13,767 bases of DNA from Planctomycetota bacterium (GCA_013816415.1 JACDEN010000025.1:1-13767); one strand, 5' to 3'. Positions 1 through 6,007 are shown, counted from the first letter of the stretch. Notes: generated by a model from the letters alone, not told the origin. Translations and numbers: made by a program.

Positions 1-151
1 CAACTTCGTGACCATCATCAATCGGCGCATGAAGGAACTGAACAACGGCCAGCCGCCGATGGTCCAACCGCCCGCCGAGAAGAACTACGACCGCATCGAT
101 CTCATCGTCAAAGAGATCGAAGCCGGTTTCCTCGTCATTTCGCAAGCTTAA
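1..151 (+). CDS. RNA polymerase omega subunit-like protein, C-terminal part
   Basis: The gene enters from outside the window. Its last 49 codons are visible and end in TAA at 149-151. The visible tail contains RRMKELNNGQPPMV, followed by an acidic, hydrophobic helix (DLIVKEIEAGFLV). This resembles the conserved arginine-rich helix and the C-terminal '(A)L.EI..G' segment of bacterial omega (RpoZ), a small subunit that helps assemble RNA polymerase around the beta-prime subunit. rplM starts only 24 bases downstream on the same strand, so the two are probably co-transcribed. The identification rests on a short C-terminal fragment; the N-terminal domain that would settle it lies upstream of the window. 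Another small conserved protein remains possible. Confidence 0.55.
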   Translation, partial: NFVTIINRRMKELNNGQPPMVQPPAEKNYDRIDLIVKEIEAGFLVISQA

Positions 152-175
152 ACCCGAATTCGGACAAGGCTCCCC

Positions 176-601
176 ATGCAGACCACGTTCGCCAAGCAGG
201 AAGCCGTCAACCGCCAGTGGTACGCCACCAGCGCCAAGGGCAAAGTCCTCGGACACCTGGCGACCCAGGTCGCCCTGGCCCTGATGGGCAAGTTCAAGCC
301 CGATTGGACCCCCTCGACCGACTCGGGCGACTACGTGGTCGTCACCGACATCGAGAGCGTGGTCTTCACCGGCCGCAAGCTCGAACGCAAGAAGTACCGC
401 TTCCACAGCGGCTACATGGGCGGCATCACCGAGATCAGCCTCGGCACCTTGCATGCCCGCAAGCCCGAGATGGTCCTCCAGCTCGCGGTCAAACGCATGC
501 TGCCCAAGGGCATCCAGGGCCGTCATCAGCTGAAGCGCCTGAAAGTGGTCACCGGTTCCGCCCACGGCCATACCAGCCAGAAGCCGATTCCGCTCCCCTG
601 A
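176..601 (+). CDS. rplM: 50S ribosomal protein L13 (uL13)
   Basis: The 141-residue product has the normal length and pattern of bacterial uL13, an early-assembling protein of the large ribosomal subunit that binds 23S rRNA. Visible family segments are RQWYATSAKGKVLGHLAT near the N-terminus, GDYVVVTDIE, YRFHSGYMGGITE in the middle, AVKRMLPKG, and the C-terminal HGHTSQKP. The ATG at 176 is preceded by a weak AAGG about eight bases upstream. It follows an omega-like gene by 24 bases and is closed by a hairpin terminator thirty bases after its stop. In most bacteria rplM is followed by rpsI (S9) in one operon; here no rpsI follows. Identification is secure. Confidence 0.97.
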   Translation: MQTTFAKQEAVNRQWYATSAKGKVLGHLATQVALALMGKFKPDWTPSTDSGDYVVVTDIESVVFTGRKLERKKYRFHSGYMGGITEISLGTLHARKPEMVLQLAVKRMLPKGIQGRHQLKRLKVVTGSAHGHTSQKPIPLP

Positions 602-630
602 CCAGACGCCCAGCCCAGGGATGACGCACA

Positions 631-662
631 AAGCCGAGGCATGCGCCTCGGCTTCTTCGTTT
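631..662 (+). terminator. Rho-independent terminator after rplM
   Basis: There is a perfect 10-bp stem: AAGCCGAGGC at 631-640 pairs with GCCTCGGCTT at 645-654 around the four-base loop ATGC. It is followed by the T-rich run CTTCGTTT (655-662). It lies 29 bases after the rplM stop and before the HEAT-repeat gene, so it should end the omega-rplM transcript and make the next gene a separate unit. Confidence 0.85.
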
Positions 663-778
663 GGCAGGACCGATGTCCGGGGTCCGGACCTGGCCCCATC
701 AGGCGTTCACACACGCGGATAGGCCCAACTGCGCCCAGGACTTGGGTGGTCGCCGCGCAACGGTACCGTCCCCGCTGC

Positions 779-1651
779 ATGCTCACACTCCGCCTCCTGT
801 TGATCGCCTGCATCGCCGGCGGCTGTGCGTGGTGCGAAGACCTGGACGAGGCGAAGATCCTCGCCGCAGCGCGCGTGGCCGACGATCTCTATCAGCGCCA
901 TTTCGAGGAGCTCGCCGCCATCCTGCAATCGGCTGACGAAGGGCGCCGGATCGAAGCGATCGGCGATCTGGGCCGCCTCGATGATCCGATGGCGGTCGCG
1001 CAGCTGCTGCCCTTCCTGGATGCGGGAAACCATTCCGCCGCAGAACTCGTCGCCGGATGCCACGCGCTGGGCCACCTCGCCAATACCGCGGCGGTTCCCG
1101 GGCTGCGCGTGCTGCTGTCGAATCACGGGGACGCCGAAGTGCGGATCGCCGCACTCAATGCGCTCGACGTCATCAAGGCCACCGCCTCGCGCGACTACAT
1201 GCCCAAGACCAAGGATGTGGATCCGCCGATCAATGGCAGCGCGCTGACCAACCTCGGCACCATCGCGCATGCCCCCGCCGCGGACACGCTGGCGCGCGCG
1301 CTCATCCATGATTCGCGGCCCCTCGTCCGCCAGATGTGCGCGATCGGTCTCGGACGCATCGGCGACAAGACCCAGGGACCCAACCTGCAGGACGCGCTCA
1401 GCGATGCCGACACGGGTGTGCGGCGCTACGCCGCGGAAGCCCTGGTGAAGCTCAACTACACCGCCAGCGTCCCCTATCTGCTGATGGCGCTCGAAGGCAA
1501 CATCGCGGGACAGCACATCGACCGCTGCGTGCGCATCCTCACCGGTCAGGATTTCGGATTCGATTACCGCGACAACGAACTGAAGCGCCGTGACGCGGTC
1601 GAGCGCGGCTTCAAATGGTGGACGGACCACGCGGCCGAATTGGCGCGTTGA
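779..1651 (+). CDS. Exported HEAT-repeat protein
   Basis: The 290-residue product starts with a signal sequence (LTLRLLLIACIAGGCAWC, residues 2-19), so it is probably exported. The cysteines at 11 and 16 could support lipidation, though neither site is a textbook lipobox. The body is alpha-helical HEAT/PBS-lyase-type repeats: RRIEAIGDLGRLDDPMAVAQLLPFL (57-80), AAELVAGCHALGHLANTAAVPGLRVLL (88-113), EVRIAALNALDVI (120-132), LVRQMCAIGLGRIGD (182-196) and VRRYAAEALVKLNYTASVPYLLMAL (214-238). Such repeats form a protein-binding solenoid; no catalytic motif is visible. The tail, with TGQDFGFDYRDN (255-266) and FKWWTDH, resembles the end of other bacterial HEAT proteins. The frame is open back to 641, but that stretch overlaps the rplM terminator, and 779 puts the signal sequence at the N-terminus. 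No clear ribosome-binding site precedes 779. The partner is unknown. Confidence 0.8.
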   Translation: MLTLRLLLIACIAGGCAWCEDLDEAKILAAARVADDLYQRHFEELAAILQSADEGRRIEAIGDLGRLDDPMAVAQLLPFLDAGNHSAAELVAGCHALGHLANTAAVPGLRVLLSNHGDAEVRIAALNALDVIKATASRDYMPKTKDVDPPINGSALTNLGTIAHAPAADTLARALIHDSRPLVRQMCAIGLGRIGDKTQGPNLQDALSDADTGVRRYAAEALVKLNYTASVPYLLMALEGNIAGQHIDRCVRILTGQDFGFDYRDNELKRRDAVERGFKWWTDHAAELAR

Positions 1652-1657
1652 TCCATC

Positions 1658-1719
1658 GTTCTGGGTTCGACGTTCTCGGTTCTACGTTCTGGTTCGACGT
1701 TCTCGGTTCTACGTTCTGC
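1658..1719 (+). repeat. Heptad tandem array, GTTCNNN x9
   Basis: GTTC recurs with a 7-base step at 1658, 1665, 1672, 1679, 1686, 1692, 1699, 1706 and 1713. One step (1686 to 1692) is six bases. The variable triplet cycles in order TGG, GAC, TCG, TAC, TG(-), GAC, TCG, TAC, TGC, so 1664-1690 is an exact 27-base unit repeated at 1691-1717. The array begins seven bases after the stop of the HEAT gene and runs into the 61-base element. The period and intergenic position resemble the heptameric STRR repeats described in cyanobacteria, but the motif is different. No coding potential is claimed. Confidence 0.85.
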
Positions 1720-1773
1720 GTCGCTGCCGAATCGACTGTTTGACGGAGTACGCAGCACGGAGAAACGCAGAAC
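1713..1773 (+). repeat. 61-base intergenic element, copy 1
   Basis: This copy begins GTTCTGCGTCGCTGCCG and ends CGGAGAAACGCAGAAC. The ends are inverted copies of each other: GTTCTGCGT against ACGCAGAAC, nine bases perfect, with weaker similarity further in. Within the 3' half the complement of the upstream heptad appears (GTACGCA, GCACGGA, GAAACGCA, GAAC). It matches copy 2 at 54 of 61 positions by eye. Confidence 0.8.
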
Positions 1774-1806
1774 TGTTCCAGAACCGTCCGAACTCCTGAG
1801 TTTTCT

Positions 1807-1867
1807 GTTCTGCGTCGCTGCCGGATCGGCTGTGTGCCCGAGAACGCAGAACGGAGAAACGCAGAAC
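1807..1867 (+). repeat. 61-base intergenic element, copy 2
   Basis: This is the second copy, offset by 94 bases from copy 1, with the same terminal GTTCTGCGT and ACGCAGAAC. Its 3' half reads as clear heptads GAACGCA (1842), GAACGGA (1849), GAAACGCA (1856), GAAC (1864), which are the reverse complement of the NNNGTTC pattern upstream. The two copies are separated by 33 bases (1774-1806) that also contain GTTCCAGAAC and GTTCT pieces. The ends resemble a REP/MITE-like hairpin element. No target-site duplication is evident. Confidence 0.8.
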
Positions 1868-1904
1868 CCTCTCCCCACCTCCCCTCCTCTCCAACTCCTA
1901 GCTT

Positions 1905-1920
1905 GCGGAAGCGCTTTCAC
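1905..1920 (+). promoter_or_regulatory. Candidate LacI/GalR-family operator before the sugar operon
   Basis: The sequence GCGGAAGCGCTTTCAC is a 16-base dyad centred between 1912 and 1913 with 6 of 8 matching pairs. It has the central AAGCGCTT typical of LacI/CcpA-type operators (TGAAAGCGCTTTCA-like). It ends 43 bases before the start of the oxidoreductase gene. TTGCGG at 1903-1908 and TAAAAG at 1924-1929 could be weak promoter boxes around it, which would place the operator between -35 and -10. No LacI-family gene is in the window. The site is inferred from sequence shape alone. Confidence 0.5.
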
Positions 1921-1963
1921 GGGTAAAAGAACCGGCCTTCACCACCGGTCCGGGAGCCTTCGC

Positions 1964-3187
1964 ATGGCCAGCAAACCCATCCTCAATGTCGCACTCGTCG
2001 GGTACGCCTTCATGGGCCGCGCCCACTCGAACGCCTACCAGCAGGTGAACCGCTTCTTCGCCGACTGCCCCTTCGAGGTGCGGCGCAAGGTGCTGATCGG
2101 CCGCTCGCAGGGACCGCTCGAAGAGGCCGCGCGCACCTGGGGCTGGGAGGAGACCGCCAACGATCTGAACATCATCCTCGGTCGCGAGGACATCCACCTG
2201 GTCGACGTCGGCACGCCGAACGACAGCCACCACGACCTCTCGATCGCCGCTCTGAAAGCCGGCAAGCACGTGCTGTGCGAGAAGCCGTTGGCGCTGACCA
2301 CCGCGCAGGCGCGCGAGATGACCGTGGTCGCGGCCAAGGCGAAGACCGCCGACGGCAAGCCGGTGCGCACCGGCGTCTGGCACAACTACCGCCGCGCACC
2401 CGCCGCCGCCACCGCCGCGGGCATGATCCGCGACGGCAAGATCGGCGAGGTGCGCCACGTGCGCGGCGTCTACCTGCAGGACTGGTTGAGCGATCCCAAG
2501 GGCCCGGCGACCTGGCGCATGACCGCGAAGGCCTGCGGTTCTGGCGCGCACGGCGACTTGAACGCGCATCTGATCGACATGACGCGCTTCCTCACCGGGC
2601 TGGAATTCGACGAGGTCAGCGGCCTGCAGCAGACCTTCACCAAGAAGCGTCCGGCGGCGAACGGCAAAGGCACCATCACCGTCGACGTCGACGACGCGCT
2701 GCTGTTCCTGGCCAAGATGTCCAACGGCGCCACCGCCAGCTTCGAGGCGACGCGCGTCGCCGCCGGCCGCAAGAACTACAACCGCATCGAGATCAACGGC
2801 ACCAAGGGTTCGCTGGTGTGGAATTTCGAGCGCATGAACGAGCTCGAATTCTTCAGCTTCGAGGACGAGCCGCGCGCCCAGGGCTTCCGCACCATCATGT
2901 GCATGAACGGCGGCGCCCATCCCTACGCCGGCAACTACTGGCCCGACGGCCACATCATCGGCTACGAGCACACCTTCACCAACCACCTCTACGACTTCCT
3001 GGTCGCGCTGAAGAGCGGCAAGCCGTTCCGTCCGGATTTCGCCGACGGCGTCGCCAACCAGGAGGTGCTCGACGCCTCGCTCGAATCCGCGAAGAGCAGC
3101 CGTTGGGTGAAGGTCGAGCACTCGCAGAAATTCGCCAAGGATGCCGGCGCGCGCGCGCTCAAGAAGAGCGCGGGCATCTCGCACTGA
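1964..3187 (+). CDS. Gfo/Idh/MocA-family NAD(P)-dependent oxidoreductase
   Basis: The 407-residue product is a cytoplasmic dehydrogenase of the glucose-fructose oxidoreductase / inositol dehydrogenase type, which oxidises or reduces a sugar or polyol hydroxyl using NAD(P). The N-terminal Rossmann fold shows VALVGYAFMGRAHSNAY (residues 9-25), with the glycine-rich nucleotide loop at G13-G18. HVLCEKPLALT carries the family EKP motif at 106-108, where the lysine is catalytic in the family. DLNAHLIDMTRFL holds H202 and D205 at the active site, followed by the C-terminal alpha/beta substrate domain. ATG 1964 is chosen because GGGAG (1952-1956) lies seven bases upstream, although the frame is open back to 1832. 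The next gene, a sugar isomerase-like protein, starts 40 bases after its stop, so they form an operon. The exact substrate cannot be read from sequence. Confidence 0.93.
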   Translation: MASKPILNVALVGYAFMGRAHSNAYQQVNRFFADCPFEVRRKVLIGRSQGPLEEAARTWGWEETANDLNIILGREDIHLVDVGTPNDSHHDLSIAALKAGKHVLCEKPLALTTAQAREMTVVAAKAKTADGKPVRTGVWHNYRRAPAAATAAGMIRDGKIGEVRHVRGVYLQDWLSDPKGPATWRMTAKACGSGAHGDLNAHLIDMTRFLTGLEFDEVSGLQQTFTKKRPAANGKGTITVDVDDALLFLAKMSNGATASFEATRVAAGRKNYNRIEINGTKGSLVWNFERMNELEFFSFEDEPRAQGFRTIMCMNGGAHPYAGNYWPDGHIIGYEHTFTNHLYDFLVALKSGKPFRPDFADGVANQEVLDASLESAKSSRWVKVEHSQKFAKDAGARALKKSAGISH

Positions 3188-3227
3188 ACCGCCGACCGCG
3201 CACCACCCACCCCTCCAGAGGAACACC

Positions 3228-4298
3228 ATGATCAAAGGCCCCGGCATCTTCCTCGCCCAATTCATGGGCGATCAGGCTCCCTTCAATTCCTTCGATTCGA
3301 TCTGCAAATGGGCGGGATCGCTCGGCTACAAGGGAGTGCAGATCCCGAGCTGGGACGGCCGCTGCATCGACCTGAAGAAGGCCGCCGAGAGCAAAGCGTA
3401 TTGCGATGACTTCAAGGCCACCGCGAAGAAGCACGGCCTGGAAGTCAGCGAGCTGGCCACCCACCTGCAGGGCCAGCTGGTCGCGGTGCATCCGGCGTTC
3501 GACGAGCAGTTCGACGGCTTCGCCCCGAAGGAGGTCCAGGGCAATCCCGCCGCGCGCCAGGCGTGGGCGGTCGAGCAGGTCAAGCTGGCGCTGCGCGCGT
3601 CGAAGAATCTCGGCCTGAATGCGATGCCGTCGTTCACCGGCGCGCTGATGTGGCACACCATGTACCCGTGGCCGCAGCGGCCGGCAGGGCTGGTCGACGA
3701 GGGCTTCGCCGAGCTGGCGCGCCGTTGGCTGCCGATCCTCGACGAAGCCGAGACCTGCGGGGTGGACGTCGCGTGGGAAGTGCATCCGGGCGAGGACGTC
3801 CACGACGGCGCGACCTTCGAATTGATGCTCAAGCACGTGAAGAACCACAAGCGCGCGTGCATCCTTTTCGACCCCAGCCACTTCGTGCTGCAGCAGCTCG
3901 ACTACTGCGCCTACATCGAACTGTACCACGAACGCATCAAGTGCTTCCACGTCAAGGACGCCGAGTTCCGCCCGAACGGCCGCACCGGCGTCTACGGCGG
4001 CTACCAGGGCTGGAAGGACCGCGCCGGACGCTTCCGCTCGACCGGCGACGGCCAGGTCGACTTCTCACGGATCTTCACCCTGCTCACCAAGTACAATTAC
4101 CAGGGCTGGGCGACGATCGAATGGGAATGCTGCTTCAAGGATCCCGAGCAGGGCGCGCGCGAAGGCGCACCGTTCATCCAGAAGCACCTGATCACTCCGG
4201 CGAAGAAGGCGTTCGACGATTTCGCCGGCGGCACCGTCGACAAGGCGCAGCTGCACCGCGTGCTCGGCATCGGCAGCGGGAAGGCCGCGAAGAAGTAA
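3228..4298 (+). CDS. Sugar phosphate isomerase/epimerase-like TIM-barrel protein
   Basis: The 356-residue product belongs to the xylose isomerase-like TIM-barrel group (AP endonuclease family 2 fold), whose members isomerise or epimerise sugars, inositol derivatives or their phosphates with a divalent metal. Candidate metal ligands are in the expected order: E184 in AWEVHPGED, D215 and H218 in LFDPSHF, H241 in CFHVKD, and E298/E300 in ATIEWEC. The start is set by AGAGGA at 3217-3222, five bases before ATG 3228. It is the second gene of a two-gene operon behind a Gfo/Idh/MocA oxidoreductase, a pairing common in sugar and polyol catabolic clusters, so the two probably act on successive intermediates of one pathway. 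The lysine- and alanine-rich tail after about residue 335 looks like a lineage-specific extension. The substrate is unknown. Confidence 0.9.
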   Translation: MIKGPGIFLAQFMGDQAPFNSFDSICKWAGSLGYKGVQIPSWDGRCIDLKKAAESKAYCDDFKATAKKHGLEVSELATHLQGQLVAVHPAFDEQFDGFAPKEVQGNPAARQAWAVEQVKLALRASKNLGLNAMPSFTGALMWHTMYPWPQRPAGLVDEGFAELARRWLPILDEAETCGVDVAWEVHPGEDVHDGATFELMLKHVKNHKRACILFDPSHFVLQQLDYCAYIELYHERIKCFHVKDAEFRPNGRTGVYGGYQGWKDRAGRFRSTGDGQVDFSRIFTLLTKYNYQGWATIEWECCFKDPEQGAREGAPFIQKHLITPAKKAFDDFAGGTVDKAQLHRVLGIGSGKAAKK

Positions 4299-4319
4299 CG
4301 ATTCTCAGGGCAGCGTCGC

Positions 4320-4348
4320 GCGAGCCACGAGCGCTGCTCGTGGCTCGC
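4320..4348. terminator. Hairpin terminator between convergent genes
   Basis: There is a perfect 13-bp stem: GCGAGCCACGAGC at 4320-4332 pairs with GCTCGTGGCTCGC at 4336-4348, with the loop GCT. It lies 21 bases after the isomerase stop and five bases beyond the stop of the minus-strand ferredoxin gene. It therefore probably serves both. The flanks are only weakly T-rich (TCTGTTC on the plus side), so it may act as a transcript-end stabiliser rather than a canonical intrinsic terminator. Confidence 0.7.
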
Positions 4349-4353
4349 TCTGT

Positions 4354-4614
4354 TCAGGCAATCGTGGTGAAGCGAATGATGTCCATCGGACAGCCTTCGG
4401 CCGCCTCCTCGATCGTGTCTGACAGCTGGGTGCCGGCGACAGTGAGATCCCCGCGCGCGATGACATTGCGATCGGAGACGCCGTCGAGGCGCACGTCGCC
4501 GAGGATGATCGCACTGTCGCTGCCGTCCGGGATGGAGAACACCTGTCGCTCGCTGGTCACGCACGCCTGACAGCAGATGCAGCCTTCTTCGATCCAGACG
4601 CGCGTGATGGTCAT
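4354..4614 (-). CDS. Small [4Fe-4S] ferredoxin-like protein
   Basis: The 86-residue product is predicted to be a one-cluster ferredoxin. C12, C15 and C18 form CxxCxxC in EGCICCQACV, and C75 in EAAEGCPMDII supplies the usual fourth ligand ahead of the C-terminal helix and strand. The order matches single-cluster bacterial ferredoxins, which carry one electron between soluble enzymes. An extra cysteine sits at 14. The gap between the third and fourth ligands is 56 residues, longer than in most such ferredoxins, and holds a segment (residues 30-66) I do not recognise. The internal ATG at 4614 is the chosen start because GAGGAG lies six bases upstream on the minus strand; the frame itself is open to 4653. 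It is divergent from the MazG-like gene. The redox partner is not evident. Confidence 0.8.
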   Translation of the reverse strand: MTITRVWIEEGCICCQACVTSERQVFSIPDGSDSAIILGDVRLDGVSDRNVIARGDLTVAGTQLSDTIEEAAEGCPMDIIRFTTIA

Positions 4615-4620
4615 GGCCGG

Positions 4621-4626
4621 CTCCTC
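4621..4626 (-). promoter_or_regulatory. Shine-Dalgarno site of the ferredoxin gene
   Basis: On the minus strand this reads GAGGAG, six bases before the ATG at 4614-4612. It decides for the 86-residue start over the upstream ATG at 4653. Confidence 0.8.
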
Positions 4627-4692
4627 GCCCGTGACCATAGCGGAATGTCGCACCGCCAGCCATCCGATCCACGCTCTGCCGCCATTTCACGC

Positions 4693-4730
4693 GTGCATGG
4701 GCATGCGTTCCCCGAGCATCGCCCATGCAC
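4693..4730 (+). promoter_or_regulatory. Long hairpin directly before the MazG-like ribosome-binding site
   Basis: GTGCATGGGC (4693-4702) and GCCCATGCAC (4721-4730) are perfect 10-base inverted repeats. ATGC (4703-4706) and GCAT (4716-4719) continue the stem after a single bulged C, giving a 14-bp stem with a nine-base loop. The hairpin ends three bases before the GAGG (4734-4737) that sets the MazG-like start. There is no T-run after it, so it is not a normal intrinsic terminator. Candidate roles are an mRNA structure affecting translation or stability, or a DNA operator; neither is shown. Confidence 0.6.
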
Positions 4731-4733
4731 CCC

Positions 4734-4737
4734 GAGG
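4734..4737 (+). promoter_or_regulatory. Shine-Dalgarno site of the MazG-like gene
   Basis: GAGG lies six bases before ATG 4744. It touches the alternative ATG at 4738 and is therefore evidence for the later start. Confidence 0.7.
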
Positions 4738-4743
4738 ATGACC

Positions 4744-5100
4744 ATGCCATTCACCGACCGCAGCCTCGAGGACATCCGCAAAGACGTCGAGACCTTCGCG
4801 ACCGAGCGCGATTGGGAGCAGTTCCATTCGCCGCGCAATCTGCTGCTGGCGCTGGTCGGCGAGGTCGGTGAGGCCGCCGAGGTGCTGCGTTGGCAGGGCG
4901 ATGCGGATCCCGCGGTGCCGCCCGACAAGGCCGACGACTGGGCGGATGAGCTGGCCGATGTCTTCACGCTGCTGGTGCGGCTCGCGGACCGCAGCGGGGT
5001 CGATCTCACAACCGCGTTCGCGCGCAAGCTTGCGAAGGCGCGGCTGAAGTATCCGGTCGATCGATTCAAGGGGTCGAGTCGAAAATACGACGAGCGGTAG
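4744..5100 (+). CDS. MazG-like nucleotide pyrophosphohydrolase
   Basis: The 118-residue product is a small all-alpha NTP pyrophosphohydrolase of the MazG / RS21-C6 (DCTPP1-like) type. These enzymes cleave a nucleoside triphosphate, often a non-canonical or pyrimidine deoxynucleotide, to the monophosphate and pyrophosphate with magnesium. The metal-binding pattern is complete: E40 and E43 in LVGEVGEAAE, and E69 and D72 in DELADVF. ERDWEQFHSPRNLLLAL (21-37) and the end KLAKARLKYPVDRFKGS are typical of the group. The frame is open from 4645, but the stretch before 4744 is a hairpin, and GAGG supports 4744. The role is likely nucleotide-pool cleaning in the cytoplasm. Divergent from the ferredoxin gene, convergent with the dioxygenase gene. 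Substrate preference cannot be read. Confidence 0.9.
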   Translation: MPFTDRSLEDIRKDVETFATERDWEQFHSPRNLLLALVGEVGEAAEVLRWQGDADPAVPPDKADDWADELADVFTLLVRLADRSGVDLTTAFARKLAKARLKYPVDRFKGSSRKYDER

Positions 5101-5103
5101 ATG

Positions 5104-5170
5104 GGTTTGTGGTTTGTGGTTTGTGGTAACTTCCGACCAACCACCAACCACCAACCACCAACCACCAACC
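5104..5170. repeat. Inverted heptad array, GGTTTGT x3 / ACCAACC x5
   Basis: The left arm has three exact GGTTTGT units (5104-5124) plus GGT. The right arm has five exact ACCAACC units (5136-5170). They are separated by AACTTCCG (5128-5135). The right unit is the reverse complement of GGTTGGT, so the arms pair with one mismatch per seven bases and can form a long stem-loop in either strand. The array fills the whole gap between two convergent genes; its last base lies inside the stop codon of the minus-strand dioxygenase gene. A bidirectional transcript-end structure is a reasonable inference. Confidence 0.88.
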
Positions 5171-6000
5171 TATCCCCTCTTCGCCTGCGGCCGATGCGCG
5201 TAGCGCGCGTTCGGCGCCTCCAGCATCGCGCGCTGACGCTCGGTCAGATCGGGATACTTCTCCGCGTCGTAATACTGCGCCGACCATGAGATCGATCCGG
5301 GGCTGTACTTGTAGAACAGTGTGCGGCGTTCGTGCTTGGCGCGCCAGGGCAGAGCGCCGTGGGTCATCGCCTCGCTGAAGATGATCGCGGTCCCGGCGGG
5401 ACCGGTGACCGGGGTGACGCACGGATGGCGCTGGTCGAGGCCATGCCACTGCGCCGGGAACGGGAAGTTCGCCTTGTGGCTGCCGGGTACCGCGCCGAAG
5501 CCGCCGTCGCCGGGATTCACATCGTGCAGGTTGTACGCGACCACCATCAGGCCGCAGCGGATGCGTCCGTCCTTGTGCGTGTAGAAGCAGCACTCGTCGA
5601 ACGGCGCGCCACCGCCGTGCAGCGTCGCTCCGATCGGGCTGTGGCCGGAACGGATGATGTCGGCGTAGTCATGGTCGAAGCGCGGGTGCGGTCCGACCAT
5701 CTCGGTGATGTGCGGCAAGACGCGCGGGTTGTCGAGCAGCTCGCGGTACGCGGCGCCCCAGCTCAGCAGGCTGTCCGGTGAGTAGAAGCGGTGCTGCGTC
5801 GCCTCGGGATCCACCTCGTCGGCGATGCGCCGATCCATGATCGCATTGAGCTCGCACAGCTGCGCGGGGCTCAGCGCGTTCGGCACCACCAGATATCCCT
5901 GGAGATCGAACAGGTAGCGCTCCTCGGGCGTCATCTCAGTGCGCATGGCGGGCGCGGTTACGGGTGAGGTGGTCGATTCCTGCAGGGTGGCAGTGCTCAT
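5170..6000 (-). CDS. Phytanoyl-CoA dioxygenase (PhyH) family protein
   Basis: The 276-residue product is a predicted cytoplasmic Fe(II)/2-oxoglutarate-dependent oxygenase of the PhyH family, which hydroxylates small molecules. The iron triad is visible: H142 and D144 in YTHKDGRIRCG, and H214 in AMTHGALPW. R225, eleven residues later (HERRTLFYKY), is placed to bind 2-oxoglutarate, the spacing seen in human PhyH. NLHDVNPGDGGFGAVPGSHKANFP (157-180) is highly characteristic of the PhyH-like proteins abundant in Planctomycetota. The substrate is unknown. The start is uncertain: ATG 6000 has no ribosome-binding site, and M19 or M23 (TPEERYLFDLQGYLVV follows) are alternatives, leaving out a low-complexity Ser/Thr-rich lead. 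It is divergent from an AraC regulator only 32 bases away, which suggests local control by that regulator. Confidence 0.9.
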   Translation of the reverse strand: MSTATLQESTTSPVTAPAMRTEMTPEERYLFDLQGYLVVPNALSPAQLCELNAIMDRRIADEVDPEATQHRFYSPDSLLSWGAAYRELLDNPRVLPHITEMVGPHPRFDHDYADIIRSGHSPIGATLHGGGAPFDECCFYTHKDGRIRCGLMVVAYNLHDVNPGDGGFGAVPGSHKANFPFPAQWHGLDQRHPCVTPVTGPAGTAIIFSEAMTHGALPWRAKHERRTLFYKYSPGSISWSAQYYDAEKYPDLTERQRAMLEAPNARYAHRPQAKRG

Positions 6001-6007
6001 ATGCCCG

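Noticed and set aside
675..689. Small hairpin GTCCGG-GGT-CCGGAC upstream of the HEAT gene
   Set aside because: It has only a 6-bp stem, with no T-run and no relation to a ribosome site. In GC-rich DNA this is expected by chance.
1658..1867. CRISPR array
   Set aside because: Units are 7 bases with no unique spacers, the 61-base element occurs only twice, and no cas gene is present.
1652..1963. A short protein gene in the repeat-filled gap
   Set aside because: Open frames here simply translate the heptads (FYVL/RRS-like cycles) and have no ribosome site or domain.
1898..3265. Long minus-strand open frame of 455 codons opposite the oxidoreductase gene
   Set aside because: It is antisense to a clear Gfo/Idh/MocA gene, is rich in Val/Ala/Gly/Arg runs typical of GC-rich shadow frames, and shows no family motif.
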